Shown here in pieces: positions 32,901 to 44,641 of a DNA stretch of 64,000 nucleotides (the stretch's first letter is position 1; the number at the start of each line of letters is the position of its first letter). This stretch comes from Dactylorhiza incarnata (lineage: Eukaryota > Streptophyta > Magnoliopsida > Asparagales > Orchidaceae), in the NCBI GenBank assembly GCA_033032865.1, contig JAWHQI010000201.1, forward strand, positions 869,501-933,500, read 5' to 3'. The translations under genes were made by a program, and so were the position numbers. The notes under the pieces were generated by a model, which saw only the letters and a list, made by a program, of their open reading frames with translations, had not been told where the DNA came from and did not search any database.

Positions 32901-34514
32901 TGATGCGCGAATCTTAGCACACCGCTATAGGCGGTAGCAAGACTGCGGCACGAAACGGCAGTGTACCGATCGTTCAAGTAATATAAAATGTGGGAGTGAA
33001 TCCCCAAGTATCGATCTCGAAGGAACACAGTAAGGTGGAGTTTACTATTGAGGAAGGACTTGAGATTGAAGTCCTTAAGTCGGATGGGTTGCGGAAATGG
33101 GGGGTTTGGTTTGTGGAAATAAAGAGAAAATACTACAACTACTCCTATGCAATGCCGCTATGCAATGCTTCACTTGGAGGGATGGAGACTAGGCAGGCCT
33201 TGAGCGCGCTGCTTCGAAAGGGCAGATGGACGAGTAGGCAAGCGGAATCGAACTGTGCACGCCATGAGCGCGCTGCTTCGAAAGGGCAGATGGATGAGTT
33301 GCAAAATAGAATGAGGGTCGCAAGCACCTCTTCGACAAACACGCCACTAGCAATTGCTAGTGCGGCACACGAACGTGACGGCGGAATGGGAAATGGATGG
33401 CGACACACCTCATACACACATATAAACAAAAAGATACATTCACATAGACATGAAATAACTTTATAAAGCAAGGTCTATAGTGTTCATCATCAAAATACAA
33501 AGGATCTAACAATTACAACACAAAATACAAAGAAGGGGAAAGTGAGGAATCGAACGAATCCAAAGTCTTGCTGAGGGTTCACTGTTGGAATCGCTGGGTT
33601 GTCAATCCGCGTCCAAGCTCGACCCTCAACTGCGTCCGGGGTAGAGAAGGCTGTCACTACCCTCCAATGGCCCGTCTTCTTCGTGTCACGAATCAGCCAC
33701 ACAACCAAGCTTCCTTCTTTTTGGATGATGGTGGATGAAGAGCTAGATCCTTATCCTTGGAGCTTGAGGATGATGGAGGAAGCTTAGGGCCAAGACCTCA
33801 TGGAAAGGTGGAGGAGTACGGAGCTGGAACTCCTTTTGCGGCAGAAAAAGCGGAAAAATGTACGATCCTTCGTACTAGGGCGAACTGCGCTTTTATAGAA
33901 AAGGAATAGAAAAATGGTCACGCAGGGTCGAACGCACGACCGTGCGTAGACCGTGCGATATTAATAATAGAGAACAGCGCAGGAAGACGACCTGGAGAGC
34001 CCATGCGATTTGCTCATGCACGGGCAAATCCGCCCGTGCGTCAAAACGCACGGGAAATTCAGAAAAGCTAAAAACAAGGCTAAACAGGTTGATCATGCGA
34101 TTCCTTCACGCACGGTCAACTGCCCATACGCAGAGATGCACGATCAATGACAGATCATCAATTTCCTCCTCATCCAAGGGAGCACGACCACAACCGACCG
34201 TGCGCCAACATAACACACGACGGTTCGATATGCACAGATATGAACTCAGGATAAAATTGATGAAACGTCCACCTGCATTAGCCACATCAAAGCTGGGAAT
34301 ACCCTTCCAGCACAGAAAATAAAGCAAAAAGAGAGTGAGGAGCACGATGTGCTTACCCCCAACACTAACATGCACAAATGCACACCACAACGGTCCTAAA
34401 AGTGCACTTAGCAGGGAATAACAAATATGAATAAAAACATGCCTAAGTGTAGTGCAAAGACTAGAAATACGGCCCAGATGAGCCCATAAATGTATATATA
34501 AATGGGACTCATCA
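32901..34514 (-). repeat. 5' LTR, Athila-type copy 1
   Basis: 1614 bp, near-identical to 28133-29736. The same motif cluster lies at about 33920-34235 and the minus-strand TATA at about 33890. It is followed by the target duplication ATTAT. Confidence 0.92.
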
Positions 34515-34519
34515 ATTAT

Positions 34520-34758
34520 TTTGGGGTGAACCTCTATTTATCGTGATAGAAGGCAATGAGTTCTTTTTTGGTAAATCTTTAGCACACGGTATTGATATAA
34601 ATTAATGGAATAATTTCGGCAAATCATTGAAGATGATTATGTAACAAAATGACTTTGGGTTAACCTTCCACGACAAGATGCAATTAATGTGTTGATTTAC
34701 TAGGAAACCTTATCGATAATGTTATTAATTAGTGAAGCGATTTCAGATGAATCTTTAA
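34520..34758. other. Unassigned AT-rich spacer
   Basis: About 240 bp between the Athila-type LTR and the first TIR element. No ORF, repeat or homology to other parts of the window was recognised. It is probably the continuation of the sequence left of 28128. Confidence 0.4.
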
Positions 34759-35867
34759 GGGTCCGTTCGTTTGGATGGAAATTAAATTAGACATTTGAAT
34801 TGAGATTGGAATTGGAATTAGTCTAATTTCAATTATAGTGTTCGCACAATAAACAAAATTTAAGAATATTGCGGAATTAATTAATTTTGTTGTTCGTTTG
34901 TTATATAAAAATATAACATAACATTCATATTCATATATAATGAAGAACATAACATTATCTCAAAAATATTAACATTAATTATAGCATAATGCATTCAAAA
35001 AGAAGAAAACATTTTCGAACGTGCCTAAAATGCTCCGTTGGTCAAAAAACACGCACCCGGGCAAAAAATGCGCATCAGGGCGAAAAATGCTCGTTTGGGC
35101 GAACAAAGCACGCCTATGAGGAAAACACGCTCCCATGAGAAAAAATGTGCTCCCGGGTGCAAATTGCAGGTCCATTCGCAATATGTGCGCCCGGGCGCAA
35201 GACACGGGCTCGAGAGAAAAACATGTGTTCGAGCGAAAAAATGTGCTCGAACGAAAAAGTGTACCAGATGAAAAAAGTGCGCACGACGGAAAAAAATGCG
35301 CAAGCGTGAAAAAGCGCAGCTGGGCAAAACAACGCGTGCCCGAGCGAATAACGCGCGGCCGGGCGCAAAAAAGAAAACCTCGGAGAAAAGCACTCACGAG
35401 CGAAAAAATGTGAGCCCAGGTGAAAAATGTGCACTTGGATGAAATACGTGCACCTGGGAAAAATACACACGGCCGGGAGAAAAAACGCATGCTATAATGA
35501 AAAAAGTGCATGCTCGACTGGGAAAAAAACACGCGCCTTAGAGAAAAAAGCTCGCCTGAGCGAAAAATGCATTCTTGGGGAAAACACGTGTCCAGGAGAA
35601 AATACTCGGTTGTCCAAAAAATTCTCCCTCAAGCGAAAAAAGCGTGCCGAGCAAAAAAAATGCACCTCGAGCAAAAAATGCGCCGTGGTCGAAAGTATCT
35701 AATTCATCTATAGATTGGAAAAAATTGGCTTGAGTTCAAAATGAATTCCATGGAATTTATTAGAATTTCAATTCCAACGTTGAAGTGTGTAAAAGAAAAA
35801 TAAAATTGGAATTAGACCATCAATTTTAATTCCAGGATCTCAATTCTGTCCAAATTGAAAGGTAGGG
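34759..35867. mobile_element. TIR element 1 carrying an internal minisatellite
   Basis: Flanked by TAA on both sides (34756-34758 and 35868-35870). The inner ends are inverted (GTTTGGATGG at the left, the complement of CTGTCCAAATTGAA at the right). About 200 bp at each end is AT-rich, with GAATTGGAATTAG phrases in inverted orientation. The outermost bases do not match well. TAA duplication would fit a PIF/Harbinger-type MITE, but the class is uncertain. There is no transposase. Confidence 0.55.
35030..35695. repeat. 19-20 bp minisatellite in TIR element 1
   Basis: Roughly 34 degenerate units, approximate consensus GGGCGAAAAATGCGCGCCC. Each unit alternates an A-run with a CG-rich block. Long open frames on both strands here are by-products of the repeat. 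Confidence 0.8.
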
Positions 35868-36193
35868 TAAGATGCTAAGAATTACTCTAGGGGCGATGAA
35901 TATACTATTTTAATTTTTTTTCAGATTTTAATCATTCTTAGCACATCCACAGATTTTGTTTGTGTGTTAATTATTATGCACCTGAAAAATAATCAAGAGA
36001 AACAAACAAAACAACTAAGAACTATGCAATTCAAAACACACAGATTTTATTGAGGTTCCCCAAATTTGGGTACGCCCCCTCTTCCGCCACTTGGTAGGCT
36101 ATCCATTATTCACAATGCTGAGTCTTTTGATTAGGAGACGATCAGGACCAATTAAAACTGAATCTTTTGATAAGGCGATTCAAAGAACCGCAA

Positions 36194-37583
36194 GGGCCCG
36201 TTTGTTTGGATGGAATTGAACTTGGATATTGGAATTCATATCAATTTCAATTCTTCTACGAATTGGAATTGATCTAATTCCAATTATAGTGTTTGCCCAA
36301 TAAACAAAATTGGAGAATATTGTGAAATTAATCAATTTTGTTATTCATTTGTTAGATAAAATTCAATCTAAGAATTATTATTTTAATCATTGACGATAAA
36401 GAACCAAACATTAGCTCACATATATTATGAAAAACCTAACATTCACTCATTTATATTATGATGAAACTAACATTCTCTCACATATATTGACATTAATTAT
36501 AACATAATGCATTCAAGAAGAACCTCATATTCGACCGGGCGAAAAATGTGTACCCGAGCAAAAAACTCATGCCTGAGAAGAAAAAGCGTGCTCGGGCAAA
36601 ATATGTGCGCCCACAAAAAAATGCGCTTCCTGGCAAAAATAAGCGCGCTCTGGTACAAAATGCGTGTGTGGACAAAAAATGCATGCCCCGACACAAAACT
36701 CATGCCCGAACAAAAAAAGAGAGCCCGGGCAAAAATCACGTGCCTTGCAAAATTTGAGTGCACTGGTTAAAACCGCGCGGTGGGCGAAAAATCACGCCTG
36801 GGTGAAAAAATGCATGTCAGGGCAAAAAATGCGCGCTTAAGCAAAAAATGAGTGCTCGAGCGAAAAAAACATAAGCCTGAGCGAAAAGCGCGTCGAACGA
36901 AAAAATGCGCGTCGAACGAAAAAATGCATGCATAGGCGAACAAATTTGCGCAAGGGAAAAATATGCGTGCCCAAGCAAAACAATGCTAGCCAGGGCAAAA
37001 ATATGCGCGAACGGGTATAAAATGCATGCTTGAGCGAAATAGGCTCGCCCGGAGAAAATACGCGTGCCGACAAAAAATTGTGCGCCCGGGCAAAAAAATG
37101 TTTGCTCGGTCGAAATATGCGCACCTGAGATAAATATTCACATGCCTGTGCGAAATCCGTGTGCCCTGGCAAAATACTCGCGCTTGGGGGAATATGCACG
37201 CCCGGGCATAAAACTTGCTCCCAGGAGAAAAATGTGGGCCAGGGAAAAAATGCGCGTGTCCGTTCGAAAAAAGCACGCTCGGGAGAAAAACCCTCACCCA
37301 GGCGATTACGCGCGTCTGGGCGAAAAACTCTCGCCTTTGCGAAAAACGCTCGCATAGGCAAAAAAATGCGCCCCGGGCAAAAAATGCCCCCAATGAAAAA
37401 ACCTGCCCTGAACAAAATTATCCAATTCTTATAGAGATTGGAATGAATTGGCTTTCATTCAAAATGAATTCCATGGGATTCATTATAATTCCATTCCAAC
37501 ATTCAAGGGAAAACACAATTAATAAAATTGGAATTAGACCTTTACTTCCAATTCTAGGATCTCAATTTCGTCCAAATGAACAG
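36194..37583. mobile_element. TIR element 2 carrying an internal minisatellite
   Basis: Same layout as element 1: left end GGGCCCGTTTGTTTGGATGG, right end the complement of CTGTTCATTTGGACG. It is inserted in the SIRE-like LTR, between AACC and ATAGCCTG by comparison with the neighbouring LTR repeat. Edges are accurate to a few bases. No clean target duplication was found. Confidence 0.6.
36535..37415. repeat. 19-20 bp minisatellite in TIR element 2
   Basis: About 45 units of the same GGGCGAAAAATGCGCGCCC-like consensus as in element 1. Longer array, same orientation. Confidence 0.8.
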
Positions 37584-38017
37584 ATAGCCTGTTGATAAGG
37601 TATCTCAAACCAATAGCCTGTTGATAAGGTGGTTAAACCAAACAAGAATCCTTTTGATTAGGAGGATTAAAACTAATCAGAGAGTCTTTTGACGATGTCA
37701 ATTCAAAACAACCCTATGATTATTTTGATAAGGTAGATCAATTACTCAATGAATCTTTTATATGAGAGATTCTACATACTCTTTCTGATGATTGAAGGCG
37801 GCGATATAATCAATGGAGTTACTCTTCTACAATGAGTTCTGGAGGTATTGACACTTATACCAACACTGAATAAATAGAGAGTAGTTGTTGATTTCTCTTG
37901 AATGGTTAGATTCAATAAGCAGAAAGTTAAATCTGTTGTGTAAATTTGTATTCGATGAAGCCTCTTATGATTACTTCTTGATGAGCAGTTTTTTGATCGA
38001 GAAAAGATGATCCTTGA

Positions 38018-38463
38018 TGTAGGATAAAGCGCAACCAACTATACCAAAAGCCCGGACAGATGGGAAGGGCGTTGCTTTTTCTTTAAGGAAGTAGGAAAGG
38101 CGCTACGTGTCAAGTGAAGGAACGCTGGACCCAACAATCCCCCCCCCCCCCCCCCAGCATCCAGCACGACCTGCAAGCTCAGAGGTGCTCCACATGGCTC
38201 AGAGGTGGCGCACCACATGGCTCAGAGGTGGCTTTTCACATGGACGCGGCCTCCTGACCTGCCGGGACCCACACAGGTAGAAAATTTTCAAAATTTAATC
38301 AGCGCCCCCTGGACTTGAACCCGCAACCTCCCTCTGAAACAACTTGTAGGACCAAGCGCAACCAACTGTCCCAAAAGAACGGATCGATGGGAAGGGCGCT
38401 ACTTTTTCTTTAAGGAAGTAGGAAAGGCGCTATGGGTCAAGTGAAGGAACGCTGGACCCAACA
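38018..38463. mobile_element. TRIM (miniature LTR retroelement)
   Basis: Two 119-bp direct repeats (38018-38136 and 38345-38463), each TGTAGGA...CCCAACA, flank about 208 bp. Target duplication is CTTGA (38013-38017) against CTTGT (38464-38468). The inner region has a C-run (about 38139-38158). On the minus strand it has a GGTTCAAGTCC phrase (38311-38321) matching the tRNA B-box consensus. No coding capacity. It is inserted in the SIRE-like LTR. Confidence 0.8.
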
Positions 38464-39322
38464 CTTGTTGACAGTTATTTTTCTATAAAATACTATATAG
38501 AAGAAGAGAAGAGAGAGGAAGGAAAATCAGAAAGAAAAGAGAGAGAGAGAGAGAAATATATATTTCTTCTATATGTCCATCAGCCTGCTGTGTCATAAAT
38601 ATTTATACAATGATAAAGAATTTTGACTATCACCAAGAAATAAAAGCCTTCCATAATCATATCTCAACGGCTATAATCGAACATAAGATCTTGCTTTAAT
38701 ATGTTCAAGATGTATTAAATTTATCTGCATAGAATTCATCACATGACTTCTTGAACTCTGACATCCCATCGACGCGAGCTGAGATTTATACATATAGTAC
38801 TTATATTTCAGTATTATACCCTTATGCTTCGATATCTCGTTAAAATAATTCTGACACAAGGAGTATAACTGTAAATCTTCATTTGTTGTTTGCTAGTCAG
38901 AGCATAAACAAAACTTCTTGGAAATAAGTAGACGTACATTGAGATTGAATTGAGAAGAGAATGTCCCAATGTATATGAATATATATACATATTGAAACCC
39001 TGACTCCTGTTTTACAGATCTTGATGCGTTGCTGCATATATTAGTTTATAATTAAAGAATAAAATAAGACTACTCATAGTACATTGACATGTCCACTACA
39101 TAATTCTCGATGTACGTCGACTTCTTCCATAAGTATAACTCAATGTACATTGACTTCTCTTCTTAACCTTTTGAGTTGTTCATCGATGCTTTGACTACTT
39201 CTTAATCATAACAATCTGTCTTATATTCATAGCTACAAAATTTGTCTTTATGCAAACGATAACATAAGATTTAATTCATTTGAAATAAGTTGATATATCA
39301 AATCAAGAGGTTTTTCACAACA

Positions 39323-39338
39323 ATCTCCCCTATCTTGT
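39323..39338 (-). other. Polypurine tract of SIRE-like element 2
   Basis: The minus strand reads ACAAGATAGGGGAGAT just before the LTR end. It shows that the LTR at 35873-39322 is the 3' LTR. Confidence 0.6.
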
Positions 39339-39802
39339 ATACGATGTTTTGAATAAGATGAATTTATCAAAGCTTATCAATCTTTGAAAGCCTAAATAAT
39401 TATTAGTATTAAACCACACAGGTACTTTTGCTATCTCATAGCTCCATTAATATTTATTTGACCAACCTATTTGTACCACTCATTAGGTTCAGAACAATCC
39501 ATTTTAGAACTCAGAATTTCCATTAGAAGCAGTAAGTATGGATGGATTTGCATGACTAAGCATAAATACAAAAATAAACATCAAATAGGTAGAGAAGATA
39601 ACCATCAACCAATCCAGAAAACAGTACTTAAAAGAGTAGTTAGAAAGTTATTAACTTATAGATTCATCAAATAGTTAGATAATTATTAAATTGTTAGAGA
39701 GAGTTATCAAATAGTTAGAAAATATGAGTTAAACTCTCAACTCCTCACTCTCCCTAGATCCAAGGATTGGCTTCGTAGGCAAACACTACCCCCCTCAATT
39801 CT

Positions 39803-40481
39803 TTATGAATGATGGAAGCATTGACACCCTCTGGGAAGAATTATTGTACTAGAGGATGAGCCATCACTGGAATTCAATTCTTCTTCAGAAACTCCTATCA
39901 TCTCTTCAAGATAGTAATCTACTGTTAATCTTTGTTTTAGAGGAATACCAACTTTATTGAGGCAGAGATGAGGATACATTTGACTTAAGACCATGTTAAT
40001 AACCCATCCATGATAAATGGTTGGACGTAAGAACCTATATATAATCTTCTTATATAAGAATATGCCCCAGTTACATCCCCTTTGTAACACGACAATCATC
40101 ATGAGTATTAACAATTCTCCTACAAACCAAGTACATAACAGACTTTCCTAACACTGTTAAGCGTAAGATATATCCTAGATGTTGAAACTCTGTGCCAATT
40201 TCATTTCTTCCAACTCTTTCTGAGTTATCCCCACGAAACCTCATAGCTAATAAAGCCACATCTTTTTCTTCATCTGTTAGATGTTCTTCATTTTCAACAC
40301 TCGCAAGGTCAAAAGTATAATCAATCATCCCAGCATTAAGAATAACATCAATAAAATGAACAATGGATTTTATATGACTTCCTGAGGAGAACTTAACACT
40401 AACATGAAACTCAACTAGTTCAGAGGGATATATTGAAGTAGGAAGAGACAAAAAAGATTCTAACTTACTACTTTTCACCAA
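39803..40481 (-). pseudogene. Probable downstream (env-like) ORF remnant of SIRE-like element 2
   Basis: Two minus-strand frames (40481-40071 and 40114-39803) are joined by a frameshift near 40100. The upstream part contains LTDEEKDVALLAMRFRG and GTEFQHLGYILRLT. The downstream part contains PTIYHGWVINMVLSQMYPHLCL, then an acidic and serine-rich end. Size, position next to the polypurine tract and style fit the extra ORF of SIRE elements or a plant-mobile-domain-like protein. No motif proves it. Sequence from 40482 to 41232 is probably its decayed N-terminal part. Confidence 0.4.
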
Positions 40482-41232
40482 ATATATAACATTCTTGAAA
40501 CGTTCACTATGATTTTCAAAAATCGTGAGAACAAGTTCATATCATGTGCTGATTCGAACTTGCCCATAAGCCATTAGTCTTGATAGGTGTAAAAAGGAAA
40601 GTATGAATGCCAGTTATGAAAAATGTTAGATAAAGGATTAGAAGAAGGAAAGTAGAAGAATATTAAATCTTCTTTTTCCGACACGGCTAGAGCTGTTCAT
40701 TTCTTTCTTTATTTAGTCTGATTTGACTTCATGAGACAAACAGAGTTCAAGTCTCTAGAACACCATTTTAAGCTTATTAATATATAATACTATCTCCTTT
40801 CTTTTGATTCTAAGATCACTCGTGTCACCCATCTCAGATTATGACATAATTGTATTCTGCAACTCTACCGAGTTATGAGAATGATTTTAGTCTTTCAGAC
40901 CATCAATTTTGCTTTGTAGGTCTCTGAAATTTACTTCCACAAACTCCTGCAGCTTATTCATCTTATCCAGTACCTCTCTTAGCAGGGAGCTATTATCTTT
41001 CTTCAATTATGAGGAGCATTTTGAAGTGAATGGGGGTAGTACTCATTGAAGAAGTGTGTTGTGTAGATGCCATTTATGGGATAATCTTAGGAGAAGTAGA
41101 TCTGCTATCCATAGAGGGTAATGGATAGGAAATGGTTATCAGAGAAGGTCTTAGAGAGACAAATTTCCTTTTTCTACAAGAAATACGAGGACATGAGAGT
41201 TTCTTTCGATCAGGTAGATCTGAGCAATAAGA

Positions 41233-41510
41233 CAATACTAGAAAGGTGACTTTTAGCCATGGGTCAAAAATTATTGCTAATAATGAAGTCTTAGCCACAA
41301 CTCCTAATTCATGGCAAATAAGCAGGAATTAACCACATATGTCAAATTTGTGGTAAAAAGAACACATTAACAATGGTTTATCGAATTTGTGGCTAAAAAG
41401 ATACTATTAGCCACGATTTCCAAATTTGTGTGTAATATTTTAGTCACAATTCATAATCCATTACTAAAAAATAGTATTAATCACGGTTTTGAGCCATGGA
41501 AAAAACATTA
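41233..41510. repeat. CACTA left terminus and subterminal repeats
   Basis: Repeated TTAGCCAYG / CATGGCTAA-type phrases and AAATTTGTGG-CTAA units, in both orientations. This is the subterminal array type to which CACTA-encoded proteins bind. Confidence 0.6.
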
Positions 41511-41537
41511 CTATGAGATAATTATTTAGAATTGATC

Positions 41538-41538
<1 letters not shown>

Positions 41539-41584
<46 letters not shown>
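41539..41584. repeat. (ATT)n microsatellite
   Basis: About 15 perfect ATT units. Confidence 0.95.
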
Positions 41585-41586
<2 letters not shown>

Positions 41587-42070
41587 ATGTGCTAAAAATA
41601 TTAATATTAATTTAAAAATTAATTCTCATACTTAATAACTCTGTGTCATATATAATTCGATCACATAACATGTTAAGATCGTCTAATTATTTATATATTT
41701 AAAATTTACTCTCAATCATATCACACATATAAGTCACACGGTAATCTTAGTGACATTGATGATGTTAGTGACATTATTGATGGTCTCTTTGGAGGAAATC
41801 GAGCACGTGATCTGAGAAATGTTGAATAAATATCAGTCTTAAAGTTACTTTGAAAATAAAAATATTTAATGTATACTTTAACAAATTTTTTTATAAATGA
41901 ATATTTATTATTAATTAAAAATAATGGTGAGATGAAGGCTTGGGTGGTGTGGTTGTATTAATAAAAAATAATATTAATATTACACATGTCATGAAATATG
42001 AGGGAAATTTCCCTCCATGAGATTTGGGCAAAAATTAAATCACGTTATCTTCCATCCCCTTTCAGATCGC

Positions 42071-42175
42071 ACATCTTCCAGCTGCTAGGAAGCCTTCCGA
42101 CTCCTTCCCTCTCCTCCAGATAACACAACTTCCAGCTTTTAGGAAGCCTTCAGACTCCTTCCCTCTCCTCTCAGG
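42071..42175. repeat. 53-bp tandem duplication
   Basis: Two units of CTTCCAGCTgcTAGGAAGCC...CTCCTTCCCTCTCCTC, starting at about 42071 and 42124, with few differences. Confidence 0.8.
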
Positions 42176-42529
42176 CACATGATACTACTCCATTTTACTG
42201 GTGGCCCCTAGGGCACCGACATTCATTGCTTCATTCCTTCCCCCACCCCCGTGCTCCTGCATCCTTGTTCTAGGGAAGTTATGTTTATGAAGGGTTCCTT
42301 CATTTCGCCAGCAGATACCTCCTCCAACCTCAAGTTTATCTTCCCCGACAACAACAATCCTCCTCCCTCTCCACCATTGCATCCATTGTAAGTTTTTTTT
42401 TCTGATTTTGTGTTGGTTAATTGGTGTAGTTAGTTAGGGAAAATGTGTTTTCTTGTTTATGGGTATGTGCGTGTATGGTTTTAGGGTTTGTTTGTATGGT
42501 GTGTATAGATGATAATGATACATGTGTAT

Positions 42530-43015
42530 GAATGGGGGTGTGTGTATAGATGGTGTGTATGTGTGTGTGTGTGTGTATAGACGATGTGTGTATAGATATG
42601 TGTGTGTATAGATGGTGTGCTTTGCTGTATGTGCGTGTTTTATTGTATTTATGTGTATTTTTATAGTGGTTGTATGCGTGTGTTTAAATGTATGTGTGCC
42701 TGTATATGGTTGTGTTTTAATGTTTGTGTAATTTTATAGTGTGTTTGTGTGTGTGAACGTCTTCGTATATGGATAAAATTTGGTGTGTGTGTGTGCGTGT
42801 GTGTGTGTTTGTGTATGTGTAAGAGTTTGTGTATGAATTTGTGTGCGTGTTGTCATATTTTGGTGTGAATTGGTTTAACATTGGTGGGAAAATGACTATG
42901 CAAAAAATAAATATTTTTTGAGCATTGATATATGATGTATGCTATGTGTGGTTGTATTTATGGGTGTATGTGTGTGTCTTTAAGTATGTGTGTGTATGTG
43001 TGTATGTATGTTTGC
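42530..43015. repeat. TG-rich low-complexity tract
   Basis: Interrupted (TG)n and TGTGTATAGATG units. It contributes open reading frames by composition but no gene. Confidence 0.8.
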
Positions 43016-44641
43016 TCATTTGATCATTCTCATGCTAGTTTATATTTATCATGATTAAGGATAATTTTTTCAGGTTGAAAATGTACTTAGTAATCCTACA
43101 TCTAATTGATTTCCCTTTAAAACATCTTTCACGTGTCTATATCCAGAAAAATGTTATTTCTTCAAGATCAATCGCTCACGCAATTCTTGCTAATTACTGC
43201 ATTTTTTATTATATGCTTATTTCTATATTATAAATAACGTAGGCTTAATAGAATTAGTATAGAGATTTATTCTTAATTGTCTTAGAATAGTAATATCAAA
43301 GAATTTGTTTTTTTCACATGTTAATGTTAATTTTTTTTTGTTATTATAGTCTTATTTACATAATATTAAAAAGTTCCATTGTAAAATTTCTATTTCTGAG
43401 GTTTGACTTTGACCTGGCATTTTTCTTGTATTGTTTAAGACTTGTCTTATTTCATTAGTGAATTCACCTCAATGATTTATAACGGCATACTTGTGGGCAC
43501 TAGTCAGTAGTTATTTTTATAAACTTGTAGATTTATTATTTTAGATTACTTTGAATATATAATATGAGGAGATTTGCATGGAAGTTCAGTTTCTGCACTT
43601 AGATACTATGTAATTCTCAATACTAAAGTAGACCCATATCATATAATTTTATCTATCATAATTTCAATATTTTCTTTAGTTTTTAATGTTACCAATGCTT
43701 AATTTCAATGGTTTCTTACCTTCTCAATAATATCAATGATTGATTTCAATGTTTTTTAAATCTTAGGCAACAAGATAAGGAGGACTTATCATTGGTTTTG
43801 CAGATCTTCTCCGTCTACAGATTATAACATAGGTTTCGCTCTCTTCATCTCCATCTCCTTTCAAATTCCTGAACTCTAGGTGTGCTTTGAGTTATTAGTC
43901 AAGTAGTGACTAAGCAAAGCATGGTAGAATCTGTGATTTATGTTTGTAGGGATGCTCCGTAGTATTGGTCGATAGAGGGTTAAGCGGAGCAAATAGATAT
44001 TTATTTACTTTGTGGGTGCTTACTAATGTTTTGCTGATTCCAATTTTAAAGTCTCCTCTGCTTGTAAATCACTTATTATGAGCTTACATGTAGGTTACTC
44101 TAGAATGTAATATGGACAAGAGTTGGATAGATTTGCAAAATAGAGCTTCAAGTGAATATATTAAGGGTGTTGACAAGTTTTGGACTATGCTTATCAATAC
44201 AATTCAAGTGATTTTGAGAATAGGATTTACTGTCCTTGCAAGAAATGCACCAACCGTTATTTTATAGAGAGAATTTTTGCACCTAAGCATATAATTATTC
44301 ATGGGTGCTTAAAAAGTACAACACATGGAGCTTTCATGGGGAGTCATGTCATTCACAAAATTATAGTGGAGATTGCTCGATTAATCATCATTTAAATTTG
44401 AATGATGATATGATTGGAATGATACATGAGGAAACCGACATTCTTGTAATTGATGTTATCTTGAATGAAGATCCACATACATCAAATAATCCAATAGATG
44501 ATTTAATAGAAGGGGATGATAAATTTAGAAAAGTTGTTGAAGATGTAGAGTCTCCATTGTACCCTTTGTGCTAAATATACTTCACTATCTTTCATGGATA
44601 AGTTACTACAAGGGAAAACAATGCATGGATGGACAGATTTA

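Larger units (their letters stand above)
28133..34514 (-). mobile_element. Non-autonomous Ty3/gypsy element of Athila/Tat type, copy 1
   Basis: Minus-oriented: 5' LTR 32901-34514, primer site for tRNA-Asp, a gag-like ORF, about 1.9 kb of non-coding sequence, polypurine tract, 3' LTR 28133-29736. The 5-bp target duplication ATTAT is perfect (28128-28132 and 34515-34519). No RT, RNase H, integrase or protease is present, so it must be mobilised in trans. A second copy of the family is at 44642-50701. The TGGCGCCGTTGCCGGGG primer site is characteristic of the Athila/Tat group. Confidence 0.92.
35873..39322 (-). repeat. Second SIRE-like LTR (3' LTR of a minus element), with two insertions
   Basis: Begins TGCTAAGAATTACTCTAGGGGCGATGAATA, shares the GAGGTTCCCCAAATTTGGGTAC block with 17825-19434, and ends GGTTTTTCACAACA. 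A polypurine complement (ATCTCCCC) follows at 39323, so the element body lies to the right on the minus strand. TIR element 2 and a TRIM are inserted in it. Degenerate GTACGTCGA motifs occur at about 39110. Confidence 0.75.
41585..44111 (+). other. CACTA 5' region without recognisable coding sequence
   Basis: About 2.5 kb, AT-rich, with the tandem duplication at 42071-42175, the TG-rich tract at 42530-43015 and short orphan frames only. It probably holds the transposase promoter, leader and introns. No exon could be defined. Confidence 0.5.

Noticed and set aside
34975..37595. Several open frames of 90-190 codons on both strands
   Set aside because: They lie within the 19-20 bp minisatellites. 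They encode phase-shifting F/R/A/C or K-rich strings and arise from repeat composition.
38300..38330. Possible tRNA gene
   Set aside because: Only a B-box-like T-arm phrase is present. No acceptor stem, anticodon loop or A box could be assembled.
42185..42382. Small minus-strand ORF beside the TG-rich tract
   Set aside because: Short, no similarity, in the non-coding 5' part of the CACTA element.
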